25,078 nucleotides of DNA, taken from contig CAJTXF010000034.1 of the NCBI GenBank assembly GCA_910580045.1, forward strand, positions 1 to 25,078, read 5' to 3'. Within the stretch, counting starts at the first letter, position 1. Each line of letters opens with the position of its first letter. Origin of the DNA: an uncultured Eubacteriales bacterium. GTDB taxonomy: Bacteria; Bacillota; Clostridia; Oscillospirales; Acutalibacteraceae. The notes beneath the pieces are model-generated. The model made no database searches and was not told where the DNA came from. It saw nothing but the letters and a program-made list of their open reading frames with translations. The position numbers and the translations under genes were made by a program. This document shows, piece after piece, positions 1 to 6,886 of this stretch.

Positions 1-59
1 TTCGTGCTTAACTCATGTAGACACTATCTAATATATGGATGGAAGGATTTGGCCTCTTG

Positions 60-190
60 CAGTATGCCAAAACACGTCCTTACGGTGGGTCACAGCGCGA
101 AAGGAGGGAGGCCCTGTGCGTGAGGCGATTCCGCCCTGGAGAGCGCCCGCTGCTGTTTGCGCATTAGCGGCGGCGGGCTGCCGGGGAACC
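60..190 (+). promoter_or_regulatory. Possible decayed fourth GEMM-I aptamer
   Basis: This stretch precedes three better aptamers. It has a CCAAAAC segment near 66-73, then GGGTCACAGCGC at 87-98, which matches the GEMM core GGGACGCAAAGC at 8 of 12 positions. It ends in GGCGGGCTGCC at 172-182, which resembles the 3' strand of the aptamer. The gap between these blocks is longer than in the downstream copies, and no clean GNRA-capped P2 helix can be drawn. It also shares CAGCGCGAAAG with aptamer 1. It may be a degenerate copy or chance similarity. Confidence 0.25.
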
Positions 191-199
191 GGACGAAAA

Positions 200-283
200 T
201 GCGTGGGCAAAGCATTGGAAACGGTGCGACGCAAAGCTACGGGACTACAGCGCGAAAGTATAGTGCTACGTTCGCCGGGCCGC
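200..283 (+). promoter_or_regulatory. Cyclic-di-GMP-I (GEMM-I) riboswitch aptamer, copy 1
   Basis: This is the most canonical of the three copies. GGGCAAA at 205-211 is followed by a six-base-pair P2 helix (GCATTG/CGGTGC) capped by a GAAA tetraloop at 218-221. Next come the invariant core GACGCAAAGC at 228-237, the tetraloop-receptor side ACGGGACTA, and the closing GCCGGGCCGC at 274-283. These match the conserved blocks and order of the GEMM-I family, which binds cyclic di-GMP. The base two before the C of GCAAA, equivalent to ligand-contacting G20 in Vc2, is G206. It lies about 215 nt upstream of the surface-protein start codon. Confidence 0.85.
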
Positions 284-362
284 AAGAGCAAATCGCCGGA
301 AACGACGAGACGCAAAGCCACGGGACTGTGGCGTCAGCAGACGCTATGTCAGCCGGGCCGCG
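284..362 (+). promoter_or_regulatory. Cyclic-di-GMP-I (GEMM-I) riboswitch aptamer, copy 2
   Basis: AGAGCAAA at 285-292 is followed by a P2 hairpin (TCGCCG/CGACGA, one mismatch) with a GAAA loop at 299-302. The core GACGCAAAGCC is at 309-319, followed by CACGGGACT. A strong P3 tip (GGCGTC-AGCA-GACGCT) and the closing AGCCGGGCCGC at 351-361 complete the copy. All conserved GEMM-I blocks are present. By hand alignment, the position equivalent to G20 is an A (A287), as in GEMM-Ib variants that accept 3',3'-cGAMP or bind more loosely. That specificity statement is inference. Confidence 0.83.
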
Positions 363-456
363 ACTTCGCAAACCATCGGAAACGGTGGGACGCAAAGCTA
401 AATGGGGGCTAAAGTGCCGCTGTCAAACAGGGGCGCCATGCCAGCCCGGCCGCCGG
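362..456 (+). promoter_or_regulatory. Cyclic-di-GMP-I (GEMM-I) riboswitch aptamer, copy 3 (divergent)
   Basis: CGCAAACC at 367-374, a perfect P2 helix CCATCG/CGGTGG with GAAA loop at 379-382, and the core GGGACGCAAAGC at 387-398 are canonical. The 22-23 nt around P2 and the core are almost identical to copy 1, which points to duplication. The P3 half is longer and less canonical (TAAATGGGGGCTAAAG). The 3' block reads AGCCCGGCCGCC instead of AGCCGGGCCGC. The base at the G20-equivalent position appears to be C. It is closest to the start codon, so it may be the copy coupled to expression, or one with altered binding. Confidence 0.75.
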
Positions 457-459
457 ACA

Positions 460-483
460 CTTTGCATCCGATATACTGCAAAG
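460..483 (+). promoter_or_regulatory. Hairpin between last aptamer and RBS
   Basis: CTTTGCA at 460-466 pairs perfectly with TGCAAAG at 477-483, leaving a 10-nt loop. It ends only a few bases before the ribosome binding site AGGAA at 486-490, and ATG follows at 499. There is no U-tract, so it is not an intrinsic terminator. Its position suits a translational expression platform, or a spacer that keeps the RBS open. No clear terminator is seen between the aptamers and the gene. Confidence 0.4.
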
Positions 484-498
484 AAAGGAAATGCGACT

Positions 499-3400
499 AT
501 GAAGAACACAAGTAAAAAGGCCAAGCGCGTCCTCGCGATGTTCTTGGCTATGATGATGTGTCTGAGCATGCTGAACCTGACCGCGTTTGCGGAGGAGAGC
601 GCCGGCGGGAACACTGCCGCCAGCGAGCCTGCTCAGGCAGCCACGGACGGGGCCCCGTCCACTGCCGTCACGGATACACCCGTGACGAATGAGACCCCGG
701 CCACCCAGCCGACCGAAGCGCCCAAGCCGGCCGAAACGGCAGCGCCCACGGCAGCGCCTACAGCTGAGGGCACAGCAGCCCCCGCCCCAAGCGCTTCTGC
801 CGCGCCCAGCGCGGCGGCTACGGAAACCCCAGCAGGGGAGCCCACCCTGGCGCCCAGCGCCCAGCCCACTCAGCAGCCCGCTGACGAGGGCAGCGATGAT
901 GCGCCCAACGGAGCAGCGCCCGATGCCGGGACTCCCGGCGCGGACGAGGAGAAGCCTGCTGAGCATGAGCACACTTGGGAGAACGGCAAGTGCACGACAG
1001 AAGGTTGTGGGGCTGTCTGCGAGCACAAAGAGCATACCCCTGAGGGCAAGTGCACTGTATGCGAGGCTGAGTGCGAGCATCAGTACAACACAGACGAGCC
1101 TGATGGCAAATGCACTGTGTGCGGCGCTGAGTGCGAGCATCAGTACAACACAGAAGAACCTGATGGCAAGTGCACTGTGTGCGGCGCTGAGTGTGAGCAC
1201 AAGTACAAGACAGAAGAGCCTGACGGCAAGTGTACTGTATGTGGCGCTGAGTGCGAGCACGAGTTTGACAAGGAAACAGGCATTTGCAAAAAGTGCAATC
1301 TGCTGAATCCTGAGGCGGAGAAGATTGACGTTGCGAACGCTGATGAGTTTGTTAAAGCTCTGAGCGCTGAAAGCAAGGCCAAAGTTATCAATCTTACTGC
1401 TGAGATTTCTTTGAGCAAAGAGCTTACTATTGACAAGTCTGTTACTATTCGGGGTGCTAAGCTCTCTTGTTATGGATATCTGTCTGTGACAAACGGTGCG
1501 AAAGTTACCCTTGAAAATTTTTGGGGCGTTCGTATTACGACAACAGGTTCTGCTCTTACGATTGGCAAACAAGTCACAATTACGACGCTGATTGTCACTG
1601 ATGGTGGTACGCTCAACATGGAAGAAGGCGCTCACGCTGATAATGTCACTGTAGACAAGAGTTCCAATTTCACTATGAATGGCGGCACTATCGAAAGCAC
1701 GGTTTCGATGGCCGTTTATGTTATAAATAACTCCACATTTGTGATGAATAATGGCACGATTGCTGGCGGCAATGAATGCGTGAATTTAGGCTTTAGCAGT
1801 ACTTTCGATATGAAAGGCGGTACCATAAAAGCGGCAAAGGTGTCTGGTGTAGACATTAGTGGAGAGTTCCGGATGTCTGGCGGGTGCATTGAGTCCTGTC
1901 TTGGTCCTGGCGTAATGGCGCGTTCAAAGTCAACTATTACGATTTCAGGCGGTACGATTACCAACAATGTTGGCGGAATCAACGCTAACGGTGCAACTGT
2001 CCAGGTTAGCAGTGGTAAGATTAGTGATAACACTGCAACGTACGGCGGTGGTATTTATGCTAATTGCAGTACTGTTGCAATTAGCGGCGCTGAGATTACT
2101 GATAACAAGGCAACGTACGGTGGCGGCATTTATGTGGCAGGCAGTACGCTGACTGTAAGTGGCGGTACGATTAGTTATAATGCTGCAACCACAAAGCAGG
2201 GTGGTGGCATATATGCGCAATCCGGCTCATTTGCTATGAGTGGTGGTTCCATCATCTATAACGAGGCAACGGGCTATGGTGGCGGTATATATTGCAGTAA
2301 TGTAACTCCCAACATGAGCGGTGGCTCCATCACTGCCAATACCTGTGGAAGTTATGGCGGTGGCGTGTATTGTTATAAGGGTAACTTGTCTGTAAGCGGC
2401 GATGTTGCTATTACAGGAAACACGAAAAACGGCGTTCCTCACAATGTGTATGTGGGTAATGAAATATATGTCACAGGCGCAATGGGAGCAAATGCCAATG
2501 TAGGTTTTACTGTTAGCGCCCCTGCTGCTGGCAAACGATTTGCCAAAGGCAAGGATTACACTCTGGCCGCTGAAGACGCAAAGAAATTCACCTTAGATGT
2601 AGTGGATACGGATTTAGAGCCGGGCGTAGGAGAAGGTAATATTCTTGTTTTGAAAACCCGTGCGATTGAACCTTCCGAAGCCAAGTATGAGAAAGACGGC
2701 GAGGAAGTGATTGTCAGTCTCCAAACTGCTTTGATTGAGGTTCCTGTAGGAGGTACTGTGACTCTTATCACTGATGTAACCTCTGCTGCGGATATCAATG
2801 TCCCTCACGATGTAACCCTTGACTTGGCGGGCCACACTCTGAATCTGAACGGTCATCATATTGTTGTCCCCTCAGGAATGAGCTTTACGCTGGATTGCCC
2901 TAATGGTGGTATGATTACTGGCGGTGGTGATAGCAGCACAAATGGCGGCGCGGTTGAGGTAAACGGAGCCTTCATCATGAATAGCGGCACGCTGTGTGGC
3001 AATACCGGCCTGTATGGTGGTGCTGTCTATGTTGCCAGTGGTGGCCAATTCACCATGAACGGCGGCACAATCAACGGCAACACTGCCAGCAATGGCGGCG
3101 GTATTTTTGTACAGACTGGCGCTGTAGCGTATGTTAACGCTGGCAAAATCACAAACAACACAGCAACCTGCAAAGCGGAAGAGGACGAAAGCCTCTATCC
3201 CTACGGCGGCGGCGGTATCTACGTCAACGGTGGTAAATCGGGCAAAGAGAACGGCAAGCTCTATCTCAAGAACGTTGCCGTAACCGCGAACGAAGCGGGA
3301 AGCGGAACTGCTGATAGGCCTCAGTTCAACGCTGGCGCTGGCCTCTCTGCCTGCCCTACCTCCAACACCAAGATTTATATTACTTCCGGCGGCGTTATCG

Positions 3401-4563
3401 CGGGCAACTTGCCCGGTATCAACGGTAAGCCCATCTCCCAGGTGTTTGTGGACGAAGGCAATGATAACAGTAAGCACGAGGTGTTCCTTTCCAAGTACGC
3501 CCTGGGCGGCGGTGTCTATAACTGGACTGACGCGGAGGGCAAACCGCTGGTTGGCGCTGGCGAAGAGGTGAACCTGACCAATGGCGGAAAGGTGAATGCC
3601 TTCTCCGATTTGAAGGTTAACCTGGATGTGCTGGGCGGTATCGCCAGTGTCATCATTTCCGGCAACACCTCAGCCTATTCCGGCGGCGGCATCGGCAGCA
3701 ATGGCGATGTCATCATCGGTGAGGATAAGGCTGTCCTGCCCATCCGCAAGGTGGTTGACGGCGAGGGCACTCCTGCCCAGACCGAGTTCAAGTTCGACGT
3801 CACCCTGACTCAGAACGGTAGTCCCTACGCGGGCTCCGTTGTGCTCAATGGCGCCGAGATGAACGGCGATAAGAGCGGTAAGTTCACCCTGACCCTCAAG
3901 GCTGGGGAGACAAAAGTCCTGACCAACATGGATGCGGGCGTTGCTTATACTATCACAGAGCAGCCCTCTGGCGCGTCCAGCGTCACGGTCAACAATGAGA
4001 AGAGCAACACCATCTCCGGCACAACTCAGCTGGAGTCCGCTGGTGTGGCGGAGATTGTATTCACCAACACCTACGACGCCTCAACCCCCACACCTCCTCC
4101 CACGAATCCTCCGGTGGTTGTCATTCCGACCCCCACTCCGACACCTACCGCTACTCCTACCCCCACGCCGGAGCCCACCGAGGAGCCTACTCCCACTCCT
4201 GAGCCGGACGAGGAGATTCCCGACGAGGATGTGCCTCTGGGCACTCCCAAGCCGGAGCCCACTCCTGAGCCGGACGAGGAGATTCCCGACGAGGATGTGC
4301 CCCTGGGCACTCCCAAGCCGGAGCCTACTCCCGAGCCGGACGAGGAGATTCCCGACCCGGATGTGCCCCTTGGCCCTTCCGAGCCGGAGCCCACTCCCGA
4401 GCCTGAGGAAGAGATTCCCGACGAGGATGTGCCTCTGGCGAACACTCCCAAGACCGGCGACAACGCTGACATCTGGTTCCTGCTGTCCGTGATTTCCGCG
4501 GCTGGCCTGGTGTTCCTGGGCGCTGCTGAGTGGAAAAAGCGCAAAGGGAGCCACGGAGCGTAA
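499..4563 (+). CDS. Sortase-anchored beta-helix surface protein (putative adhesin)
   Basis: Predicted 1354-aa cell-wall protein. The start is ATG 499, because AGGAA lies 8 nt upstream and a signal peptide follows at residues 1-31, cleaved after AFA. The frame is also open back to 157, but that runs through the riboswitches. In order: a Pro/Ala/Thr-rich stalk (about 34-154), Cys-rich repeats (155-275) with CxxC pairs, and a right-handed beta-helix (about 276-1070) with recurring GGGIY and SGGTI turns. A pilin-type isopeptide domain follows (about 1079-1193), with likely Lys1084-Asn1190 bond and Glu1154 as the assisting acid. Then come four 22-residue acidic/Pro repeats, the sortase motif TPKTG (1316-1320), a membrane helix and a basic tail. 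It is probably an adhesin or matrix protein linked by a class B- or D-like sortase, controlled by the upstream cyclic-dinucleotide aptamers. The ligand is unknown. Confidence 0.9.
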   Translation: MKNTSKKAKRVLAMFLAMMMCLSMLNLTAFAEESAGGNTAASEPAQAATDGAPSTAVTDTPVTNETPATQPTEAPKPAETAAPTAAPTAEGTAAPAPSASAAPSAAATETPAGEPTLAPSAQPTQQPADEGSDDAPNGAAPDAGTPGADEEKPAEHEHTWENGKCTTEGCGAVCEHKEHTPEGKCTVCEAECEHQYNTDEPDGKCTVCGAECEHQYNTEEPDGKCTVCGAECEHKYKTEEPDGKCTVCGAECEHEFDKETGICKKCNLLNPEAEKIDVANADEFVKALSAESKAKVINLTAEISLSKELTIDKSVTIRGAKLSCYGYLSVTNGAKVTLENFWGVRITTTGSALTIGKQVTITTLIVTDGGTLNMEEGAHADNVTVDKSSNFTMNGGTIESTVSMAVYVINNSTFVMNNGTIAGGNECVNLGFSSTFDMKGGTIKAAKVSGVDISGEFRMSGGCIESCLGPGVMARSKSTITISGGTITNNVGGINANGATVQVSSGKISDNTATYGGGIYANCSTVAISGAEITDNKATYGGGIYVAGSTLTVSGGTISYNAATTKQGGGIYAQSGSFAMSGGSIIYNEATGYGGGIYCSNVTPNMSGGSITANTCGSYGGGVYCYKGNLSVSGDVAITGNTKNGVPHNVYVGNEIYVTGAMGANANVGFTVSAPAAGKRFAKGKDYTLAAEDAKKFTLDVVDTDLEPGVGEGNILVLKTRAIEPSEAKYEKDGEEVIVSLQTALIEVPVGGTVTLITDVTSAADINVPHDVTLDLAGHTLNLNGHHIVVPSGMSFTLDCPNGGMITGGGDSSTNGGAVEVNGAFIMNSGTLCGNTGLYGGAVYVASGGQFTMNGGTINGNTASNGGGIFVQTGAVAYVNAGKITNNTATCKAEEDESLYPYGGGGIYVNGGKSGKENGKLYLKNVAVTANEAGSGTADRPQFNAGAGLSACPTSNTKIYITSGGVIAGNLPGINGKPISQVFVDEGNDNSKHEVFLSKYALGGGVYNWTDAEGKPLVGAGEEVNLTNGGKVNAFSDLKVNLDVLGGIASVIISGNTSAYSGGGIGSNGDVIIGEDKAVLPIRKVVDGEGTPAQTEFKFDVTLTQNGSPYAGSVVLNGAEMNGDKSGKFTLTLKAGETKVLTNMDAGVAYTITEQPSGASSVTVNNEKSNTISGTTQLESAGVAEIVFTNTYDASTPTPPPTNPPVVVIPTPTPTPTATPTPTPEPTEEPTPTPEPDEEIPDEDVPLGTPKPEPTPEPDEEIPDEDVPLGTPKPEPTPEPDEEIPDPDVPLGPSEPEPTPEPEEEIPDEDVPLANTPKTGDNADIWFLLSVISAAGLVFLGAAEWKKRKGSHGA
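1021..1260 (+). repeat. Four 60-bp tandem coding repeats (Cys-rich)
   Basis: Four exact-length 60-bp units run head to tail in frame. They encode 20-residue repeats of the type PDGKCTVCGAECEHQYNTEE. Each carries CxxC plus a CEH motif, six or more potential metal or disulfide ligands per pair of units. The middle two units are nearly identical at DNA level, which points to recent expansion. Partial units flank the array (CTTEGCGAVCEH before, CKKC after). The spacing of Cys and His resembles zinc-ribbon knuckles, but on an exported protein disulfides are also possible. Confidence 0.9.
4201..4464 (+). repeat. Four 66-bp tandem coding repeats (pre-sortase stalk)
   Basis: In-frame 66-bp units start at 4201, 4267, 4333 and 4399. 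They encode a 22-residue acidic/proline stalk with the core EEIPDEDVPLGTPKPEP. The last unit merges into the real sorting signal (EIPDEDVPLANTPKTGD), so the segment just before the sortase motif has itself been duplicated. The repeats probably extend the protein through the cell wall and allow length change by slippage. Confidence 0.92.
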
Positions 4564-4607
4564 GCTCAGTTCTTAGCTCGACTGGGGCTCTGCCCCGCAG
4601 ATAGCGA

Positions 4608-4640
4608 GGGCCCGGACATTATGTCCGGGCCCTTCCTTTG
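4608..4640 (+). terminator. Rho-independent terminator of the surface-protein gene
   Basis: An 11-bp GC-rich stem (GGGCCCGGACA/TGTCCGGGCCC) with a TTA loop spans 4608-4632. The T-rich TTCCTTT follows. It lies 45 bp after the TAA of the surface-protein gene. Confidence 0.85.
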
Positions 4641-4664
4641 CTCTATGAACTTTCTCCCCTCTGC

Positions 4665-4693
4665 TTGACTTTGCGGCTCCGCGCAGATATAAT
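4665..4693 (+). promoter_or_regulatory. Sigma-A promoter of the arabinofuranosidase gene
   Basis: TTGACT (4665-4670), a 17-nt spacer and a perfect TATAAT (4688-4693). It directly follows the preceding terminator, so the downstream gene is transcribed on its own. Confidence 0.85.
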
Positions 4694-4721
4694 GGATAGA
4701 GAAAGATTGGGAGGTCTCACT

Positions 4722-6242
4722 ATGGATAAAAAGTTTGCCCGCATCACCCTGGATTCAGAGTTTCAAATCAGCCGTATTGACGAGCGTATCTATGGCTCTT
4801 TTGTAGAGCATCTGGGCCGCGCGGTTTATGGCGGTGTCTATCAGCCCGGCCATCCCTCTGCTGACGGGGAGGGCTTCCGCCAGGACGTGCTCTCTCTGGT
4901 ACGGGAGCTGAACGTGCCCATTGTCCGCTATCCTGGCGGCAATTTTGTTTCCAACTATTTCTGGGAGGACGGCGTCGGCCCGGTGGAACAGCGGCCCCGC
5001 CGTCTGGAGCTGGCATGGCGCAGCACTGAGCCAAACCTGATTGGTGTCAACGAGTTCGCCCGCTGGGCCAAAAAGGCCGGCACTGACATGATGATGGCCG
5101 TGAATCTGGGCACCCGGGGCATTGACGCGGCCTGCAACCTGCTGGAATACTGCAACCATCCCTCAGGTACCAAATACAGCGATATGCGCATCTCCCATGG
5201 CGTGCCGGAGCCCCATAACATTAAGACTTGGTGCCTGGGCAACGAGATGGACGGCCCCTGGCAGGTGGGGCACAAAACGGCCCAGGAATATGGCCGCCTG
5301 GCTGACGAGACCGCAAAGGCCCTGCGGCAGATTGATCCCACTGTAGAGCTGGTGGCCTGCGGCAGCTCCAACACCGGTATGCCCAGCTATCCCCAGTGGG
5401 AGGCCACTGTGCTGGAAGAGGCCTACAACAGTGTGGACTACATTTCCCTGCACACCTATTACGGCAACCGCCTGAACGACACTACCAATTTCCTGGCATA
5501 CTCAGACGACATGGAGCGTTTCATTAAAACAGTGGTGTCCACCTGTGACTTTGTGAAGGCCAAGAGGCGGGCAAAGAAAGAGATTATGCTCAGCTTCGAT
5601 GAATGGAATGTATGGTTCCACAGTGATGCCGCTGACAGCGACACCATGGGCAACCGCCCCTGGTCTGTGGCCCCCCATCTGTTAGAGGACAAGTATAATT
5701 TTGAGGACGCTCTGCTGGTGGGGCTGATGCTCATTACCCTGCTCAAGCACAGCGACCGGGTTCGCATGGCCTGCCTGGCCCAGCTGGTCAATGTTATCGC
5801 TCCCATTATGACAGAGGAGAACGGCCCTGCCTGGAAACAGACCATCTACTATCCTTATCTCCACGCCTCTCAGTATGGCCGGGGCATTGCGCTGAACACT
5901 GCCCAGCGTGCTTCCCGCCATGATACCAAGGAGTTCACGGACGTTTCTGATGTGGAGACCGTGGCTGTGTGGAATGACGAAAAGGAAGAGCTCACTGTTT
6001 TCGCCGTCAATCGGGATTTGGAAGACAGCATCACTTTGGAAACCGATTTGCGGGGTTTTGCTGGCTATACTCTCACTGAACATATTGTGTTGGAACATGA
6101 AAACTTTAAGGCTGTCAACTCTGCCACCCATGAAGACGTGGCCCCCAAGAATGTTCCGGAGCGGGACGAGCTGGCAGGAGGCCTGCTGAAGAGCCGCCTC
6201 TCCCCTGCCTCTTGGAATGTTATCCGGCTGAAAAAAGCCTGA
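4722..6242 (+). CDS. abfA: GH51 alpha-L-arabinofuranosidase
   Basis: A 506-aa intracellular glycoside hydrolase that removes terminal alpha-L-arabinofuranosyl groups from arabinose-containing oligosaccharides. ATG 4722 is chosen because GGGAGG lies about 8 nt upstream and the promoter -10 ends at 4693. An upstream in-frame ATG at 4638 would precede the promoter. Family marks: YGSFVEHLGRAVYGG near the N-terminus, RYPGGNF, the acid/base Glu175 in GNEMDGPW, and the nucleophile Glu294 in SFDEWNVW. Length and both catalytic positions match the well-studied Geobacillus AbfA. There is no signal peptide, so it acts on imported oligosaccharides. No arabinose genes are adjacent. Confidence 0.95.
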   Translation: MDKKFARITLDSEFQISRIDERIYGSFVEHLGRAVYGGVYQPGHPSADGEGFRQDVLSLVRELNVPIVRYPGGNFVSNYFWEDGVGPVEQRPRRLELAWRSTEPNLIGVNEFARWAKKAGTDMMMAVNLGTRGIDAACNLLEYCNHPSGTKYSDMRISHGVPEPHNIKTWCLGNEMDGPWQVGHKTAQEYGRLADETAKALRQIDPTVELVACGSSNTGMPSYPQWEATVLEEAYNSVDYISLHTYYGNRLNDTTNFLAYSDDMERFIKTVVSTCDFVKAKRRAKKEIMLSFDEWNVWFHSDAADSDTMGNRPWSVAPHLLEDKYNFEDALLVGLMLITLLKHSDRVRMACLAQLVNVIAPIMTEENGPAWKQTIYYPYLHASQYGRGIALNTAQRASRHDTKEFTDVSDVETVAVWNDEKEELTVFAVNRDLEDSITLETDLRGFAGYTLTEHIVLEHENFKAVNSATHEDVAPKNVPERDELAGGLLKSRLSPASWNVIRLKKA

Positions 6243-6335
6243 TGTCTGACCAGCCCTTTCCCTGCACATACTATACACAGCATATCTTTGCATATTTCGG
6301 GTTTCCACCATCAACCAGCAGGAGGTCTTTATTAT

Positions 6336-6866
6336 ATGGCAAATTGGAAAAAACTGGGCCAATCAGCCCGCCGGACCGCTCAAAATTTGAAAGAAAAGAA
6401 CCGCCGGGCCGCTCTGGCAAACCGGCTTCGGCTGGTGGTTCACTGTGAAGAGCAGGCTGCTGAAAAAGAATATCTGGCCTTAGGCCGCTATTATTACAAC
6501 GCCCTGCGCAGCAAGGATAACGCCATTGCTGAGTCTCACTGCGCACGGATTGACGCCATCCTCCAGCGGCGGGATAAGGCGCTCAGCGAACTGGAAAAAG
6601 CTGTTAGCGCCCAGGCTGATGTCGTGACCTTTACCTCTTATACAAACGGGCCCACCGCTGTATTCGCGGTTGGAATGAAGCGCAGGATTCTGCCCCATTT
6701 ATCCGAAACAGCTGGGGAGATAAACGAAGAATATGACCCTGAGGACGAGAACAGCGAGGAGATTGACCTTTCCGACGTGGAGAGCTTTGAGCAGGACCCT
6801 ATACCGGAAACTGCTGCCACGCCCCCTGCCGAGCTGGACGAAAACGACAGCCTGCCCTTTGAATAA
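6336..6866 (+). CDS. Unrecognised protein, coiled-coil-like with acidic tail
   Basis: A 176-aa protein with no family I recognise. ATG 6336 has AGGAGGT 10 nt upstream. An earlier in-frame ATG at 6288 lacks such a site. The N-terminal 20 residues are basic (MANWKKLGQSARRTAQNLKE). Residues about 25-90 are strongly helical with heptad-like spacing (AALANRL, EEQAAEKEYLALGRYYYNAL, ILQRRDKALSELEKAV). The last 45 residues are highly acidic. No signal peptide or membrane segment is seen. It is followed after 20 bp by a CpXC gene and then a Sel1 gene, all facing the same way, and is likely cotranscribed with them. Only a weak promoter candidate (CTGACC-17-TACTAT) lies upstream. Confidence 0.8.
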   Translation: MANWKKLGQSARRTAQNLKEKNRRAALANRLRLVVHCEEQAAEKEYLALGRYYYNALRSKDNAIAESHCARIDAILQRRDKALSELEKAVSAQADVVTFTSYTNGPTAVFAVGMKRRILPHLSETAGEINEEYDPEDENSEEIDLSDVESFEQDPIPETAATPPAELDENDSLPFE

Positions 6867-6886
6867 AGCCCCAGGAGGAATGGGAA

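Noticed and set aside
157..498. N-terminal extension of the surface-protein frame back to ATG 157
   Set aside because: It would be translated through three riboswitch aptamers and place the signal peptide at residue 115. The RBS and signal peptide both fit ATG 499.
1021..1260. CRISPR-like regular repeats
   Set aside because: The 60-bp units are contiguous and in frame, with no spacers; they encode protein repeats. The same applies to the 66-bp units at 4201-4464.
409..1635. A 408-aa open frame on the minus strand
   Set aside because: It is antisense to the biased Ala/Pro/Thr and Cys-repeat coding sequence. It shows low-complexity Arg/Gly/Ser runs and no RBS.
4071..4554. Two 157-aa minus-strand frames with Gly/Ser repeats
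   Set aside because: They are shadows of the 66-bp coding repeats in the stalk of the surface protein.
4638..4721. 28-codon longer start for the arabinofuranosidase
   Set aside because: The ATG at 4638 lies upstream of the promoter and within the previous terminator; ATG 4722 has a good RBS and gives the family length.
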